64,000 nt of DNA. Source: Enterobacter asburiae (GTDB lineage Bacteria > Pseudomonadota > Gammaproteobacteria > Enterobacterales > Enterobacteriaceae). The stretch is taken from contig NZ_AP019632.1 in NCBI RefSeq assembly GCF_007035645.1, positions 4,278,001 through 4,342,000 on the forward strand, in the 5' to 3' direction. The notes under the pieces were generated by a model, which was not told where the DNA came from, ran no database searches, and was given only the letters and a program-made list of their open reading frames with translations. Numbering within the stretch: position 1 is the first letter of the stretch; each line of letters begins with the position of its first letter. This document shows, piece by piece, positions 28,378 through 36,461 of the stretch. The position numbers and the translations under genes were made by a program.

Positions 28378-29259
28378 ATGCATAAGACGACGCTGGAACA
28401 ATGGGCTTTACTGGAAAGAGTGGTGGAAGCGGGCAGCTTTGCCAAAGCCGCGGAAGAAACCCACCGCAGCCAGTCCTCGGTGAGCTATAACCTGTCGCTG
28501 CTGCAGGAGCGGCTCGGCGTGGCGCTGCTGGTCCCGGAGGGGCGACGGGCGGTGTTAACTCCGGCCGGAGAACTTCTTCTCAACCAGGTTAAACCGCTGC
28601 TGAAAGCGTTTTCGTACGTTGAGACGCGCGCAGCGACACTTCGCAACGGGATGCGAACGCGGTTAGATCTGGTGGTGGACTCCATTTTCCCGCGCCGCCG
28701 CCTGTTCGCTATTCTTCGTCAGTTCCAGCAGCAGTATCCGCAGACTCAGGTACGTCTGACCGAAGTGCTGGAAAATACCCGCGCCGATGCCATTAACGAC
28801 GAAGCCGATGTGATGGTCTTAACCCGCCGCCAGGACATTACCGGGCTCGGAGAATGGCTGATGAATATCGACTTTGTTGCCGTGGCCCATTCCCGGCACC
28901 CCTTGTTTCACCTCGACGCGCCGCTAAATGATGAGATGCTGCGCCCGTGGCCGCTCATCCAGATTGCGGACAGCCAGCCCGCCGCGCGTGCTGCCGGCGA
29001 GTCGTGGACCTTCTCCACCATCGATGCCGCGATTGAAGCCGTCGTCTCTCAGGTCGGCTACGGCTGGCTGCCAGAGGAACGCATCCAGACCCAGTTGGAT
29101 CAGGGTGTACTAAAACGGCTGCCGCTGAGCCACGGCGCGCGCAGGGCAACGCCGCTTCACCTGATTGTTAAACGTTCCCTCGCCCCGCTTGATGAACAGG
29201 TTGAGACGCTGTTGCGCCTTTTTAGCCAGGAGCCGTCATCCTCACCTGCTACGCTATAA
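28378..29259 (+). CDS. LysR-family regulator, probably of padC
   Basis: 293-residue LysR-type regulator. An N-terminal winged helix-turn-helix covers residues 1-62 (F-A-K-A-A-E-E-T-H-R-S-Q-S-S-V-S-Y recognition region) and a periplasmic-binding-like effector domain follows (about 90-290). Divergent placement from padC makes it the expected regulator of phenolic acid response, as known for PadR-unrelated LysR regulators in other enterics. Effector specificity cannot be read. Confidence 0.82.
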   Translation: MHKTTLEQWALLERVVEAGSFAKAAEETHRSQSSVSYNLSLLQERLGVALLVPEGRRAVLTPAGELLLNQVKPLLKAFSYVETRAATLRNGMRTRLDLVVDSIFPRRRLFAILRQFQQQYPQTQVRLTEVLENTRADAINDEADVMVLTRRQDITGLGEWLMNIDFVAVAHSRHPLFHLDAPLNDEMLRPWPLIQIADSQPAARAAGESWTFSTIDAAIEAVVSQVGYGWLPEERIQTQLDQGVLKRLPLSHGARRATPLHLIVKRSLAPLDEQVETLLRLFSQEPSSSPATL

Positions 29260-29288
29260 GGTCCGAACGTTAAAACGATAAGGAGCAG

Positions 29289-30086
29289 ATGATGAAAATC
29301 GACTTTGCGGGGAAAGTGGCGCTGGTGACCGCCTCAACCGGCGGGATCGGATTCGCCATTGCCAGAGGTCTGGCAGAAAGCGGTGCGGAAGTGATCGTCA
29401 ATGGCCGCAGCACGGAATCGGTGAATAAAGGCATTCAGCAGCTCCAGCAGGTGGTGCCGGGCGTACAGGTGCGCGCCGCGATTGCCGATCTCAGCACGGC
29501 GGAAGGGGTCGAGTCGCTTCTGAAGGTGGCGAATAACGTCGATATTCTGGTCAACAACGCCGGGATTTACGGCCCGCAGGATTTCTATGCCACCGACGAT
29601 GAGACCTGGGAGCGTTACTGGCAGACCAACGTGATGTCCGGCGTGCGTCTGTCCCGCGCCCTGCTGCCGGGTATGGTGCAGAAAGGCTGGGGACGCGTGG
29701 TGTTTATCTCGTCAGAGTCGGCCTGCAATATTCCGGCGGATATGATCCACTACGGCGTGACCAAAACGGCGCAGCTCTCGCTGGCGCGCGGACTGGCGAA
29801 GTTTGTGGCGGGGAGCGGCGTGACGGTGAACAGCGTCCTGCCGGGCCCGACGATGTCTGACGGTTTCGCAGAGATGATGAAAGATGAAATCGAAAAAACC
29901 GGCAAATCGCTGGAGCAGCTGGCGAAAGAGTTTGTGATGGCCAACCGCCCCAGCTCGGTTATCCAGCGCGCGGCCACGGTGGAAGAGGTGGCCAATATGG
30001 TGATTTATGTCTGTTCGACCCAGGCCTCCGCCACCTCGGGCGCGGCGCTGCGCGTCGACGGTGGCGTCGTGGATGACATCATCTGA
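29289..30086 (+). CDS. Short-chain dehydrogenase/reductase
   Basis: 265-residue classical SDR. T-A-S-T-G-G-I-G near residue 14 binds NAD(P), N-N-A-G-I is near residue 90, catalytic Ser is in I-S-S-E-S-A and the Y-x3-K pair in Y-G-V-T-K near residue 157. It follows the LysR gene by 29 bp with AAGGAG before the ATG, so they may be co-transcribed. Substrate unknown. Confidence 0.82.
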   Translation: MMKIDFAGKVALVTASTGGIGFAIARGLAESGAEVIVNGRSTESVNKGIQQLQQVVPGVQVRAAIADLSTAEGVESLLKVANNVDILVNNAGIYGPQDFYATDDETWERYWQTNVMSGVRLSRALLPGMVQKGWGRVVFISSESACNIPADMIHYGVTKTAQLSLARGLAKFVAGSGVTVNSVLPGPTMSDGFAEMMKDEIEKTGKSLEQLAKEFVMANRPSSVIQRAATVEEVANMVIYVCSTQASATSGAALRVDGGVVDDII

Positions 30087-30091
30087 CGCTG

Positions 30092-30619
30092 TCAGGCCGC
30101 GCTGCCTGCGATGCGACGGGCGGTAATGTAGTGTGCCTGCCAGTAATCATCCGTCAGGGTTGAAACCGTTACGCCCTGACTGGTTGAGGCATGAATAAAC
30201 TGGTTTTCGCCAATATAAACGCCAACGTGCTTGCGGTTCGGGCCCGTCTGGAAGAAGACCAGATCGCCGGCTCTCAGGCGGTATTGCGCCACCTGCACGC
30301 CGCGATGGATCTGTTCACTCGTCGTGCGCGGCAAATTAAGATGCGCCGCATCGGTGAACAGGTGCTGCATCAGTGCGGAGCAATCCACCCCGCGATGCGT
30401 GGTTCCGCCCCACCGGTACTGGGTGCCTTTCCATTTCTGGTATTGATCGAGAATACGCGAGCGCAGCGGACCTGTTTCCTGATGCACCAGCGCAGATTTC
30501 GCCGGTGATGCCGCCAGCTCGCTGTTCATCGATAACATCGACGCTGGAAGTTGAAAGCTGAACGCAGAAAACGAAGCAAAACTTAACGTGAGGATTGAAA
30601 TAAGCGATCTAAGAGTCAT
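30092..30619 (-). CDS. NlpC/P60 peptidoglycan endopeptidase, secreted
   Basis: 175-residue protein with a signal peptide (M-T-L-R-S-L-I-S-I-L..., cleavage near residue 22) and an NlpC/P60 domain resembling MepS/MepH. Catalytic Cys is in G-V-D-C-S-A-L near residue 85, His in R-K-H-V-G-V-Y-I-G near residue 133, and the third polar residue in F-I-H-A-S-T. The ATG at 30619 is chosen because it begins the signal peptide; the open frame runs further upstream. It cuts murein cross-links or stem peptides; which one is not known. Confidence 0.8.
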   Translation of the reverse strand: MTLRSLISILTLSFASFSAFSFQLPASMLSMNSELAASPAKSALVHQETGPLRSRILDQYQKWKGTQYRWGGTTHRGVDCSALMQHLFTDAAHLNLPRTTSEQIHRGVQVAQYRLRAGDLVFFQTGPNRKHVGVYIGENQFIHASTSQGVTVSTLTDDYWQAHYITARRIAGSAA

Positions 30620-30858
30620 ATCAAGAAAGAAGTAGTGAGTGAGTTTTTCCTTACCTGTGGGGGCCAATGGTTCCCCTAAATATCTTGCGATGTGGCGATA
30701 ATATAGACAGCTCGTTTTTTCACCAATTGTTATCGAGGCCAAAAATGGACTCACTTTGAGATCGCAAGATCGAGAAAAAAAGAGTGGTGATATAAGGACT
30801 GTCCAGCCAAAGCAGGTAAACTGATCCGCAGAATGTGTATTTCAGCTAAGACGTATTT

Positions 30859-31521
30859 ATGACCAATATGATTGCCGACGAGACGGTGGCTAAATCCAGC
30901 GTGCTCTCTGTCTTCGACTTTGACGGGACATTAACGCACCACGACAGCTTTATTCCTTTCCTGCGTTTTGCCTTCGGCAAACGTTACTTCGCGGGCCGCC
31001 TGGTGCGCATGGCGCTGCCTACGCTGCACTGCGTGCGTCGCAAGCTGACGCGCGATGAGCTGAAGGAAGTGCTGATTAAAACCTTCCTGACGGGCGTGGA
31101 TGAACACTGGCTGCGCCAGCAGGCGGAAGCCTTTTGCGAAAAATACTGGAACAAGCTGATGCGCCCCGAAGGGGTTCTGGCGGTGGCGGCTGAGGTGAAT
31201 TCCGGTGCGGAAGTGACCATCTGCTCTGCGTCCCCGGCGCTGGTGCTCCAGCCGTGGGCTGACAAACTGGGCATTAAGCTGATTGGCACGCAGCTGGAAG
31301 TGAAAGACGGCAAGCTGACGGGGCGCATCACGGGCAATAACTGCCGCTGCGCCCAGAAGGTGGCAAGGCTGGAAAAAGTGTATGGCGATCTGAACGCCTA
31401 TCATCTGCGCGCCTGGGGCGACACCCGCGGAGACCACGAGCTGCTGGCGGCGGCGCAGGATCCGCACTGGCGGCACTTCCACCACCCGCGCAAGCGCCGG
31501 AATTCACCGATTAAGGGTTAG
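30859..31521 (+). CDS. HAD-IB family phosphatase
   Basis: 220-residue HAD hydrolase of subfamily IB. Motif I is F-D-F-D-G-T-L-T near residue 19, motif II is C-S-A-S near residue 118, and motif III is W-G-D-T-R-G-D near residue 188. Family members include SerB-like and phosphatidylglycerophosphatase-C-like enzymes. The basic C-terminus (R-K-R-R) is unusual. Substrate unknown; it stands alone. Confidence 0.75.
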   Translation: MTNMIADETVAKSSVLSVFDFDGTLTHHDSFIPFLRFAFGKRYFAGRLVRMALPTLHCVRRKLTRDELKEVLIKTFLTGVDEHWLRQQAEAFCEKYWNKLMRPEGVLAVAAEVNSGAEVTICSASPALVLQPWADKLGIKLIGTQLEVKDGKLTGRITGNNCRCAQKVARLEKVYGDLNAYHLRAWGDTRGDHELLAAAQDPHWRHFHHPRKRRNSPIKG

Positions 31522-31534
31522 GTGCGGTCCGGTG

Positions 31535-31571
31535 CCCTCACCCCGGCCCTCTCCCACAGGGAGAGGGAGAA
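31535..31571. repeat. Enterobacterial short repeat with 9-bp hairpin
   Basis: CCCTCACCCCGG followed by CCCTCTCCC-ACA-GGGAGAGGG (31547-31567) is a repeat unit seen scattered in enterobacterial and pseudomonad intergenic regions. It lies between the convergent HAD phosphatase and TerC genes, where it may also end transcription. Confidence 0.65.
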
Positions 31572-31581
31572 AGGCGGTACA

Positions 31582-32607
31582 TCAGGCCTCACGTTTCCCC
31601 GGGAACATCACGCTCGCAATAATCCCCAGCGCCAGCACGCCCAATACCACAAACAGGCTGGCCGTCGCGCCAATGCTGTAACCGTGATGCCAGAAGTGAT
31701 CGGAGGCATTTAACCCCAGCTTGAACGCCACGAAGAACAGCAGCAGCACCACGGCTTTCTCGAGGTGCACCAGATACTGCTTCAGCGCTTCCAGCACGAA
31801 GTAAAGCGTACGCAGGCCGAGAATGGCGAACATCATGGCGCTGTAGATAATCAGCGGCTCGCGGCTCACGGCAATAATGGCCGGCACGGAGTCAAACGCG
31901 AACATGACGTCAGAGAGTTCGACGACGGCTACGCAAAGCAGCAGCGGCGTCGCATAGCGCTTCGCCTTCTTCACGCGTCCGACCATCACGTCCTGGTTTT
32001 CCGGCTTTTCAAGCTCCGCATCCACCTCTTTCTGGGTCAGAATAAAGGCGTTGCTGCTGATTTTCGGCCAGACCGGATAGAAGCGCTTCACCAGGCGATA
32101 GGCGAGATGACCCGAGTAATCTTCCACTTCGTCGCTCTCTTCATTGCGCCTGAGCATCATCACCGCCGTCCAGCCAACGACCAGCGCGAAGATCACCTCA
32201 ACGTACGGCCCCAGGCTTAACAGGCTGGTGCCGATAGCCACAAAGATGCCGCGGAAGACTATCGCCCCCAGCACGCCCCAGTAGAGCACGCGGTGACGGT
32301 ACTTATCCGGCACGCCGAACCAGGCGAAGATTGCCATCATCACAAACAGGTTATCGACGGAGAGCACCTCTTCCAGCGCGTAGCCGGTGAGGAACAGGCT
32401 CGCCATCTCGGCGCCGTGGTGAACATACAGGAATCCGGCGAAGGCCATCGCCATCATGAGCCAGAAAATGGACCACATCGCCGCGCTTTTCAGCGAGACG
32501 GGTTTATCGTGACGGTGCATAAAGAGGTCGATAAACATCGCCCCTACGGCCATCACCACAAAGACAACAACGGTTTCCGTCGGGAAACCGAGATGAGCAG
32601 CAGACAT
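31582..32607 (-). CDS. TerC-family integral membrane protein
   Basis: 341-residue protein very like plasmid TerC and related to Alx. It has about nine membrane helices with conserved acidic motifs G-Y-A-L-E-E-V-L-S-V-D-N-L near residue 73 and V-V-E-L-S-D-V-M-F-A-F-D-S near residue 220. The family acts in manganese export and metal loading of exported enzymes, and in tellurite-resistance operons. No other ter gene is nearby. The ATG at 32607 fits the family start. A structured leader precedes it. Confidence 0.82.
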   Translation of the reverse strand: MSAAHLGFPTETVVVFVVMAVGAMFIDLFMHRHDKPVSLKSAAMWSIFWLMMAMAFAGFLYVHHGAEMASLFLTGYALEEVLSVDNLFVMMAIFAWFGVPDKYRHRVLYWGVLGAIVFRGIFVAIGTSLLSLGPYVEVIFALVVGWTAVMMLRRNEESDEVEDYSGHLAYRLVKRFYPVWPKISSNAFILTQKEVDAELEKPENQDVMVGRVKKAKRYATPLLLCVAVVELSDVMFAFDSVPAIIAVSREPLIIYSAMMFAILGLRTLYFVLEALKQYLVHLEKAVVLLLFFVAFKLGLNASDHFWHHGYSIGATASLFVVLGVLALGIIASVMFPGKREA

Positions 32608-32760
32608 ACAAAACCCTTTTGGCAGACAAAACACAACACCATGCAAACTGGCGTAAACCAGGAACAGAAAAGGGCGGGCCGTTAATCAGCCTCTTCGCCC
32701 TCAAAGTCGCGGCCTTCCGGCCACGCAAGGAGGAGTACTTTACCTTACCAGGCGGGGATC
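32608..32760 (-). promoter_or_regulatory. Structured leader of the TerC gene
   Basis: About 150 bp between the TerC start and the next gene hold a stable hairpin GCGTGGCCGGAAGGCCGC (minus strand, about 32725-32708) and further G/C-rich pairs (GGGCG / CGCCC type) before a T-rich stretch. Alx and other TerC relatives often carry a yybP-ykoY manganese riboswitch here. I could not find its conserved GGGGAGTAG core, so I call only a structured leader. Confidence 0.4.
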
Positions 32761-32773
32761 GCGCATCTGCCGT

Positions 32774-33172
32774 TTAGGCGCTCATGCCGCGCAAACGCTG
32801 CAGCACCGCCACCAGAACCGCGACAGACCAGCCCACCATCAACGCGCCCACCAGCCCTTCCACCCCGCCGATGAGCCGCCAGTGCTGGGGTAACGTGACG
32901 TCGCCGTATCCCACGGTAGCGTAGCTGACCAGTGAAAAATAGAAGCTGGTGTTCCAGTCATTAAACGCGTCGATGACAAAATAAAACGCAGCAAACAGTC
33001 CGGCCTCAAGGAGGTGGGCGAAGATCATGGAGATCACGATACCGACATTGCGTAAAACGATGCGTACCGCCGAATCGACTTCTAATTTGATGAACTTTAA
33101 AACGCCAAACATCCACAGCGAATGGATCACCACGGTAAGGGTAAGCAAAATAATAATACTGAGTAGCTGCAT
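32774..33172 (-). CDS. Small potassium-channel-like protein
   Basis: 132-residue membrane protein. A K+ selectivity filter T-V-G-Y-G-D lies near residues 90-95 between the last two helices, with two more helices in the N-terminal half. It is shorter than classical channels and lacks an RCK/TrkA_N regulatory domain. It probably forms a tetrameric ion channel. It has a weak ribosome-binding site and a hairpin leader. Confidence 0.75.
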   Translation of the reverse strand: MQLLSIIILLTLTVVIHSLWMFGVLKFIKLEVDSAVRIVLRNVGIVISMIFAHLLEAGLFAAFYFVIDAFNDWNTSFYFSLVSYATVGYGDVTLPQHWRLIGGVEGLVGALMVGWSVAVLVAVLQRLRGMSA

Positions 33173-33181
33173 GATGCGTGC

Positions 33182-33230
33182 TCGACCAAAAGGAATCTGG
33201 CCCCGCGAACGAGGCGGGGCACCTGGTCGA
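33182..33230 (-). promoter_or_regulatory. Nested stem-loop in the leader of the channel gene
   Basis: Outer arms TCGACCA (33182-33188) and TGGTCGA (33224-33230) enclose a second perfect stem GCCCCGC (33200-33206) / GCGGGGC (33214-33220). The structure begins 10 bp upstream of the channel ATG, so in the mRNA it could hide the weak translation start. There is no T-run typical of a terminator. Confidence 0.5.
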
Positions 33231-33353
33231 AGCTTAGTTGAATGACGAGGAAAAGTTGGTGCAATAATTGCGTTGCGTGATTATCTCCCTTGCAGCGTGC
33301 CCTCTATGCGGCTGGTTCGACTGCTGTGAGCGATATATCTGCAGCGCACTATC

Positions 33354-33466
33354 TGTGAGTCACCTCTTATTTACATCATTTAAACCTTCCATTAACTGGA
33401 TAAAAATAACGCGCCGTCGCTATAGTGGTTTTGTTTAATAAAACTGAGTTGTACCTAATAAAACAA
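33354..33466 (+). promoter_or_regulatory. Promoter/operator region of the MFS gene, copy 1 of a shared module
   Basis: Begins TGTGAGTCAC, then TTTACATCA, GCTATAGT, GTTTTGTT, and GTACCTAATAAAACAA. The same words occur at identical offsets (0, about 17, 65, 97 bp) in front of the RraA-like gene at 35643. GTTTTGTTTAATAAAAC contains the inverted pair GTTTT/AAAAC. It probably binds the IclR regulator encoded between the two units. TATAGT may be a -10. Confidence 0.65.
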
Positions 33467-33489
33467 AGAACAAACCCTGCGAGGACACA

Positions 33490-34824
33490 ATGACAGAACA
33501 TTTACGTAACGGCGCTACCGCCACCGAGGACATAGAAAGAGAGACGATGCGGAAGGTGATCTGGCGTATTCTCCCGTTTCTGATTGTCAGTTACCTGGTC
33601 TCCATTATCGATCGCGGGAATATCGGCATGGCTTCGCTGCAGATGAATGAGGACCTTGGCCTCAGCAAAGCCGCGTTTGGCTTCGCCAGCAGTCTTTATT
33701 TCGTGGCCTATTTTTTGTTTGAAGTACCCAGCAACCTGGCCATGCAGAAAGTCGGCGCCCGGCTGTGGATCCCGCGCATTATGATCAGCTGGGGCATCGT
33801 CTCCATGTGTATGGCCCTGGTGCAGAACACCACGTCGCTCTATATCGTCCGTTTTCTTCTCGGTGCTGCAGAGGCGGGCTTCTTCCCGGGCGTCGTGCTG
33901 TATCTGACCTGGTGGATCCCGTCCCGCTACCGCGCACGCATTATTGCGTCCTTTATGGTCGCCATCCCGCTCGCTAACTTCATCGGCTCCCCGCTTTCCG
34001 GGTTGATACTGTCACTGGATGGCTGGCTGGGTCTTCGCGGCTGGCATCTGCTGTTCATTATTGAAGGCTTGCCGGCGGTGCTGCTGGGTATTGCAGCCTG
34101 GTTTATTCTCCGGGATCGCCCTCATCAGGCGAGCTGGCTCAGTGATGAACAGAAAAAGTGGCTGGAAACCACGCTTGAGACCGAGCGTAGCCAGCAAAAG
34201 AACATTGGACACCAGACGACGTGGCAGTTGCTAAAGCATCGTCAGATCTGGCTGATGGCGCTGATTTACGCGGGTGCATCTTCCGCGGGCACCACCATCA
34301 GCGTCTGGTCTCCTCAACTGCTGAAATCCTTCCATCTGGATAACCTTGAGACAGGTCTGTTTAACGCCATTCCTTACGGTCTGGCATCGGTTCTGATGAT
34401 TGTATGGGGACGGAATTCCGATCGTACCAACGAACGCCGCTGGCATACCGCACTCACGCTGTTCATGATTGCCGCAGGTGTGTTCGCCGCCTTTGTAAGC
34501 GTCTCGCTGTCTGCCACGATCGTTATCCTGAGCATTATGCTGATAGGCGCTTATTCAATGAAAGGGCCTTTCTGGGCGCTGGCGTCCGGTTGGATGAGCA
34601 GTACCTCAGCGGCGGCGGGACTGGCCGCGATTGGCGCCATCGCAAACCTGATAGGTGGGGCGGTGATGGTAAACGCGTACGGCATTATCAATGAGCGGAC
34701 AGGCAGCTACACGCTGGCAATGCTTCCGCTGGCCGCGCTGTGCGTGGCCGGGGGTATCGCGGTGCTCATTATGGGGCGGCAGGCCCGCCGCGCTCAGCTA
34801 CACGAAAAACAGGTCACGCATTAA
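33490..34824 (+). CDS. MFS transporter, anion:cation symporter (ACS) type
   Basis: 444-residue MFS carrier with 12 membrane segments. N-terminal I-I-D-R-G-N-I-G-M-A near residue 40 and the R-F-L-L-G-A-A-E-A-G-F-F-P-G block near residue 121 are typical of the ACS group that imports organic acids such as tartrate, phthalate and galactarate. A GAGGACA ribosome-binding site precedes the ATG. Shared promoter sequence and neighbours suggest that it imports the substrate of the RraA-like aldolase and hydroxyacid dehydrogenase. Confidence 0.85.
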   Translation: MTEHLRNGATATEDIERETMRKVIWRILPFLIVSYLVSIIDRGNIGMASLQMNEDLGLSKAAFGFASSLYFVAYFLFEVPSNLAMQKVGARLWIPRIMISWGIVSMCMALVQNTTSLYIVRFLLGAAEAGFFPGVVLYLTWWIPSRYRARIIASFMVAIPLANFIGSPLSGLILSLDGWLGLRGWHLLFIIEGLPAVLLGIAAWFILRDRPHQASWLSDEQKKWLETTLETERSQQKNIGHQTTWQLLKHRQIWLMALIYAGASSAGTTISVWSPQLLKSFHLDNLETGLFNAIPYGLASVLMIVWGRNSDRTNERRWHTALTLFMIAAGVFAAFVSVSLSATIVILSIMLIGAYSMKGPFWALASGWMSSTSAAAGLAAIGAIANLIGGAVMVNAYGIINERTGSYTLAMLPLAALCVAGGIAVLIMGRQARRAQLHEKQVTH

Positions 34825-34830
34825 CGATGA

Positions 34831-34858
34831 CAGAAGCGGGACATTTGTCCCGCTTCTG
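34831..34858. terminator. Bidirectional terminator between MFS and IclR genes
   Basis: A perfect 13-bp stem runs CAGAAGCGGGACA-TT-TGTCCCGCTTCTG, lying 6 bp after the MFS stop and 3 bp before the IclR stop. It serves convergent transcripts. The T-run is short (CGTTT). Confidence 0.75.
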
Positions 34859-34861
34859 CGT

Positions 34862-35599
34862 TTAAAGATTTTCTTCCGCCGCGTCGCTCGTTTCACCAAA
34901 GAACTGCTGACAGAAGGGCTTGCTGGCGCCCATTTTCTGCGACAGACGGCTTGCAGCCGCCTTCATCAACTGCCCTATTTCCTTCTCACGACGATCTTCC
35001 GTCAGCCGCGAGATGGGGCCGGTCAGGGCTAACGCCGCAACCAGCTTGTCGTGAACGCCGAAGACAGGCATCGCAAACGCAGCGGTATGGGGGTCGCGCG
35101 CGCCTGACGTGTAGAATGGGAGTTCAGCGTCTCCCTCCGGCAGGCTTTCATTGAGCCCCCAATGGCGTAATACCTTACTGATGGCCGAATTATCGAGCGG
35201 GAACTGGCTGCCGGGAAGATTGCTGTGTCGCAGGCCATGCGACGCTTCAGCGCGAAACAGGCAAAGCCGCTGCCCTCCCTCCAGCACATACCAGCTGGCA
35301 CTCTCCTGAGACGCCAGGGATAAGGCCTGAAGCTCTGGCTGAACCACCCGGGAAAGATGGAAAGATTGTTCATACAGCTTGCCGAGGTAAAGCAGACGTG
35401 GGCCCAGCGCATAATTGCCGTCTTCATGCCTGACGACGTAATTCATCCGTTCAAGAGAATTCATCAAGCGGTAAACCGTGGTTTTGTGATAACCCGACAG
35501 CTGTGCCAGCGCGGTCAGCGTCAGGCTCTCATCTCCAGGACGGAAGCAATCCAGTAAAGCCAGCGCTTTTTCAACCGCTACAACGCCTTCATTCCCCAT
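34862..35599 (-). CDS. IclR-family transcriptional regulator
   Basis: 245-residue IclR regulator. Residues 1-65 form the winged HTH (T-A-L-A-Q-L-S-G-Y-H-K-T-T-V-Y-R-L-M recognition region) and residues 75-240 an effector-binding GAF-like domain. AAAAGGAG lies 6 bp before the ATG at 35599. It is divergent from the RraA-like gene and convergent with the MFS gene. The shared 113-bp regions before both units are the natural operators. Confidence 0.83.
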   Translation of the reverse strand: MGNEGVVAVEKALALLDCFRPGDESLTLTALAQLSGYHKTTVYRLMNSLERMNYVVRHEDGNYALGPRLLYLGKLYEQSFHLSRVVQPELQALSLASQESASWYVLEGGQRLCLFRAEASHGLRHSNLPGSQFPLDNSAISKVLRHWGLNESLPEGDAELPFYTSGARDPHTAAFAMPVFGVHDKLVAALALTGPISRLTEDRREKEIGQLMKAAASRLSQKMGASKPFCQQFFGETSDAAEENL

Positions 35600-35642
35600 C
35601 ATTATCTCCTTTTTAGCCCGGCAGTGAGTGTACCTCAAATTT

Positions 35643-35755
35643 TGTGAGTCACTTCGTGTTTACATCACAAACGCCACCTCGGGTCTGGCTAAAAGGAAAG
35701 CAACACCGCTATAGTTGTTTTGTTCTGTACACCTGCATTGTACTCAGTAAAACAA
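35643..35755 (+). promoter_or_regulatory. Promoter/operator region of the RraA-like gene, copy 2 of a shared module
   Basis: Colinear with the region at 33354: TGTGAGTCAC at offset 0, TTTACATCA at about 17, GCTATAGT at 65, GTTTTGTT right after, GTACTCAGTAAAACAA at 97, with no insertion or deletion. The spacers differ, so selection on sites is likelier than recent duplication. It lies between the divergent IclR gene and the aldolase gene. Confidence 0.65.
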
Positions 35756-35768
35756 TATGGAGGCATTT

Positions 35769-36461
35769 ATGTCCGTTAATGAAAAAAAACCGATTAATCG
35801 CCATTTCGAGCGCGTTTCTGCCGAGGACGTACGTCGGGCGGCCGAGTATCAGGCAGCTATTCTGGCCGACGTGGCCGGTCGCCGCGGTACGCTTCATGGC
35901 CGCATCAAACCGCTGGCCCCACACATGTCCGTTGCGGGTCCGGCCATCACCGTTGAAGTCCGCCCGGGTGATAATCTGGCGATTCATGCCGCGATGGCGG
36001 TGGCGCAGCCCGGCGATGTCCTGATCGTCGATGGCAAAGGCGACCTGAGCTGCGCGCTGCTTGGCGAAATCATGGCCACTCAGGCTCAGGCGAGCGGCAT
36101 TGCGGGCATTATTATTGATGGCGCTGTACGTGACGCCGACACCCTGAGCAAAGGTCACTACCCCGTCTTTTCTGCCGGTTTGAACCCCTGCGGCCCGACA
36201 AAGTTAATTTCTGGCCGGGTTAATCATCCCATTTCAGTCGCCGGGGCGACGGTTCAGGCCGGGGATCTTGTTGTCGCGGATATCGACGGCGTGGTCGTCA
36301 TCCCGCGCGATGAGGTTCAGGAGGTTATCGCTCTGGCAAAAGAAAAGCTGGAGATGGAGACCCGGCGTCTTGCCGCCATCCGTGAAGGCGATTTACGTCC
36401 ACACTGGCTTGATGACGCGCTTCGTAAGGCAGGTATGTTGAGCGACGAGGAGACGCTGTGA
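35769..36461 (+). CDS. RraA-like class II aldolase / oxaloacetate decarboxylase
   Basis: 230-residue protein of the RraA/HMG-CHA aldolase family. The active-site segment I-I-D-G-A-V-R-D-A near residue 118 has the Arg-Asp pair that binds pyruvate and divalent metal; G-D-x-x-x-x-D-x-x-G-D lies near residue 79. Such enzymes cleave 4-hydroxy-4-carboxy-2-oxoacids or decarboxylate oxaloacetate. The ATG at 35769 is chosen since GGAGG lies 5 bp before it. It overlaps the dehydrogenase gene by one base and is co-transcribed with it. Confidence 0.8.
   Translation: MSVNEKKPINRHFERVSAEDVRRAAEYQAAILADVAGRRGTLHGRIKPLAPHMSVAGPAITVEVRPGDNLAIHAAMAVAQPGDVLIVDGKGDLSCALLGEIMATQAQASGIAGIIIDGAVRDADTLSKGHYPVFSAGLNPCGPTKLISGRVNHPISVAGATVQAGDLVVADIDGVVVIPRDEVQEVIALAKEKLEMETRRLAAIREGDLRPHWLDDALRKAGMLSDEETL

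Noticed and set aside
32608..32760. Firm call of a yybP-ykoY manganese riboswitch before the TerC gene
   Set aside because: The conserved GGGGAGTAG core could not be found on the minus strand; only generic structure is seen.
33354..33380. CRP site at TGTGAGTCACC (and the copy at 35643)
   Set aside because: TGTGA is not followed by a TCACA half-site at the 6-bp spacing in either copy; GTGAGTCAC is better seen as a small palindrome of another regulator.
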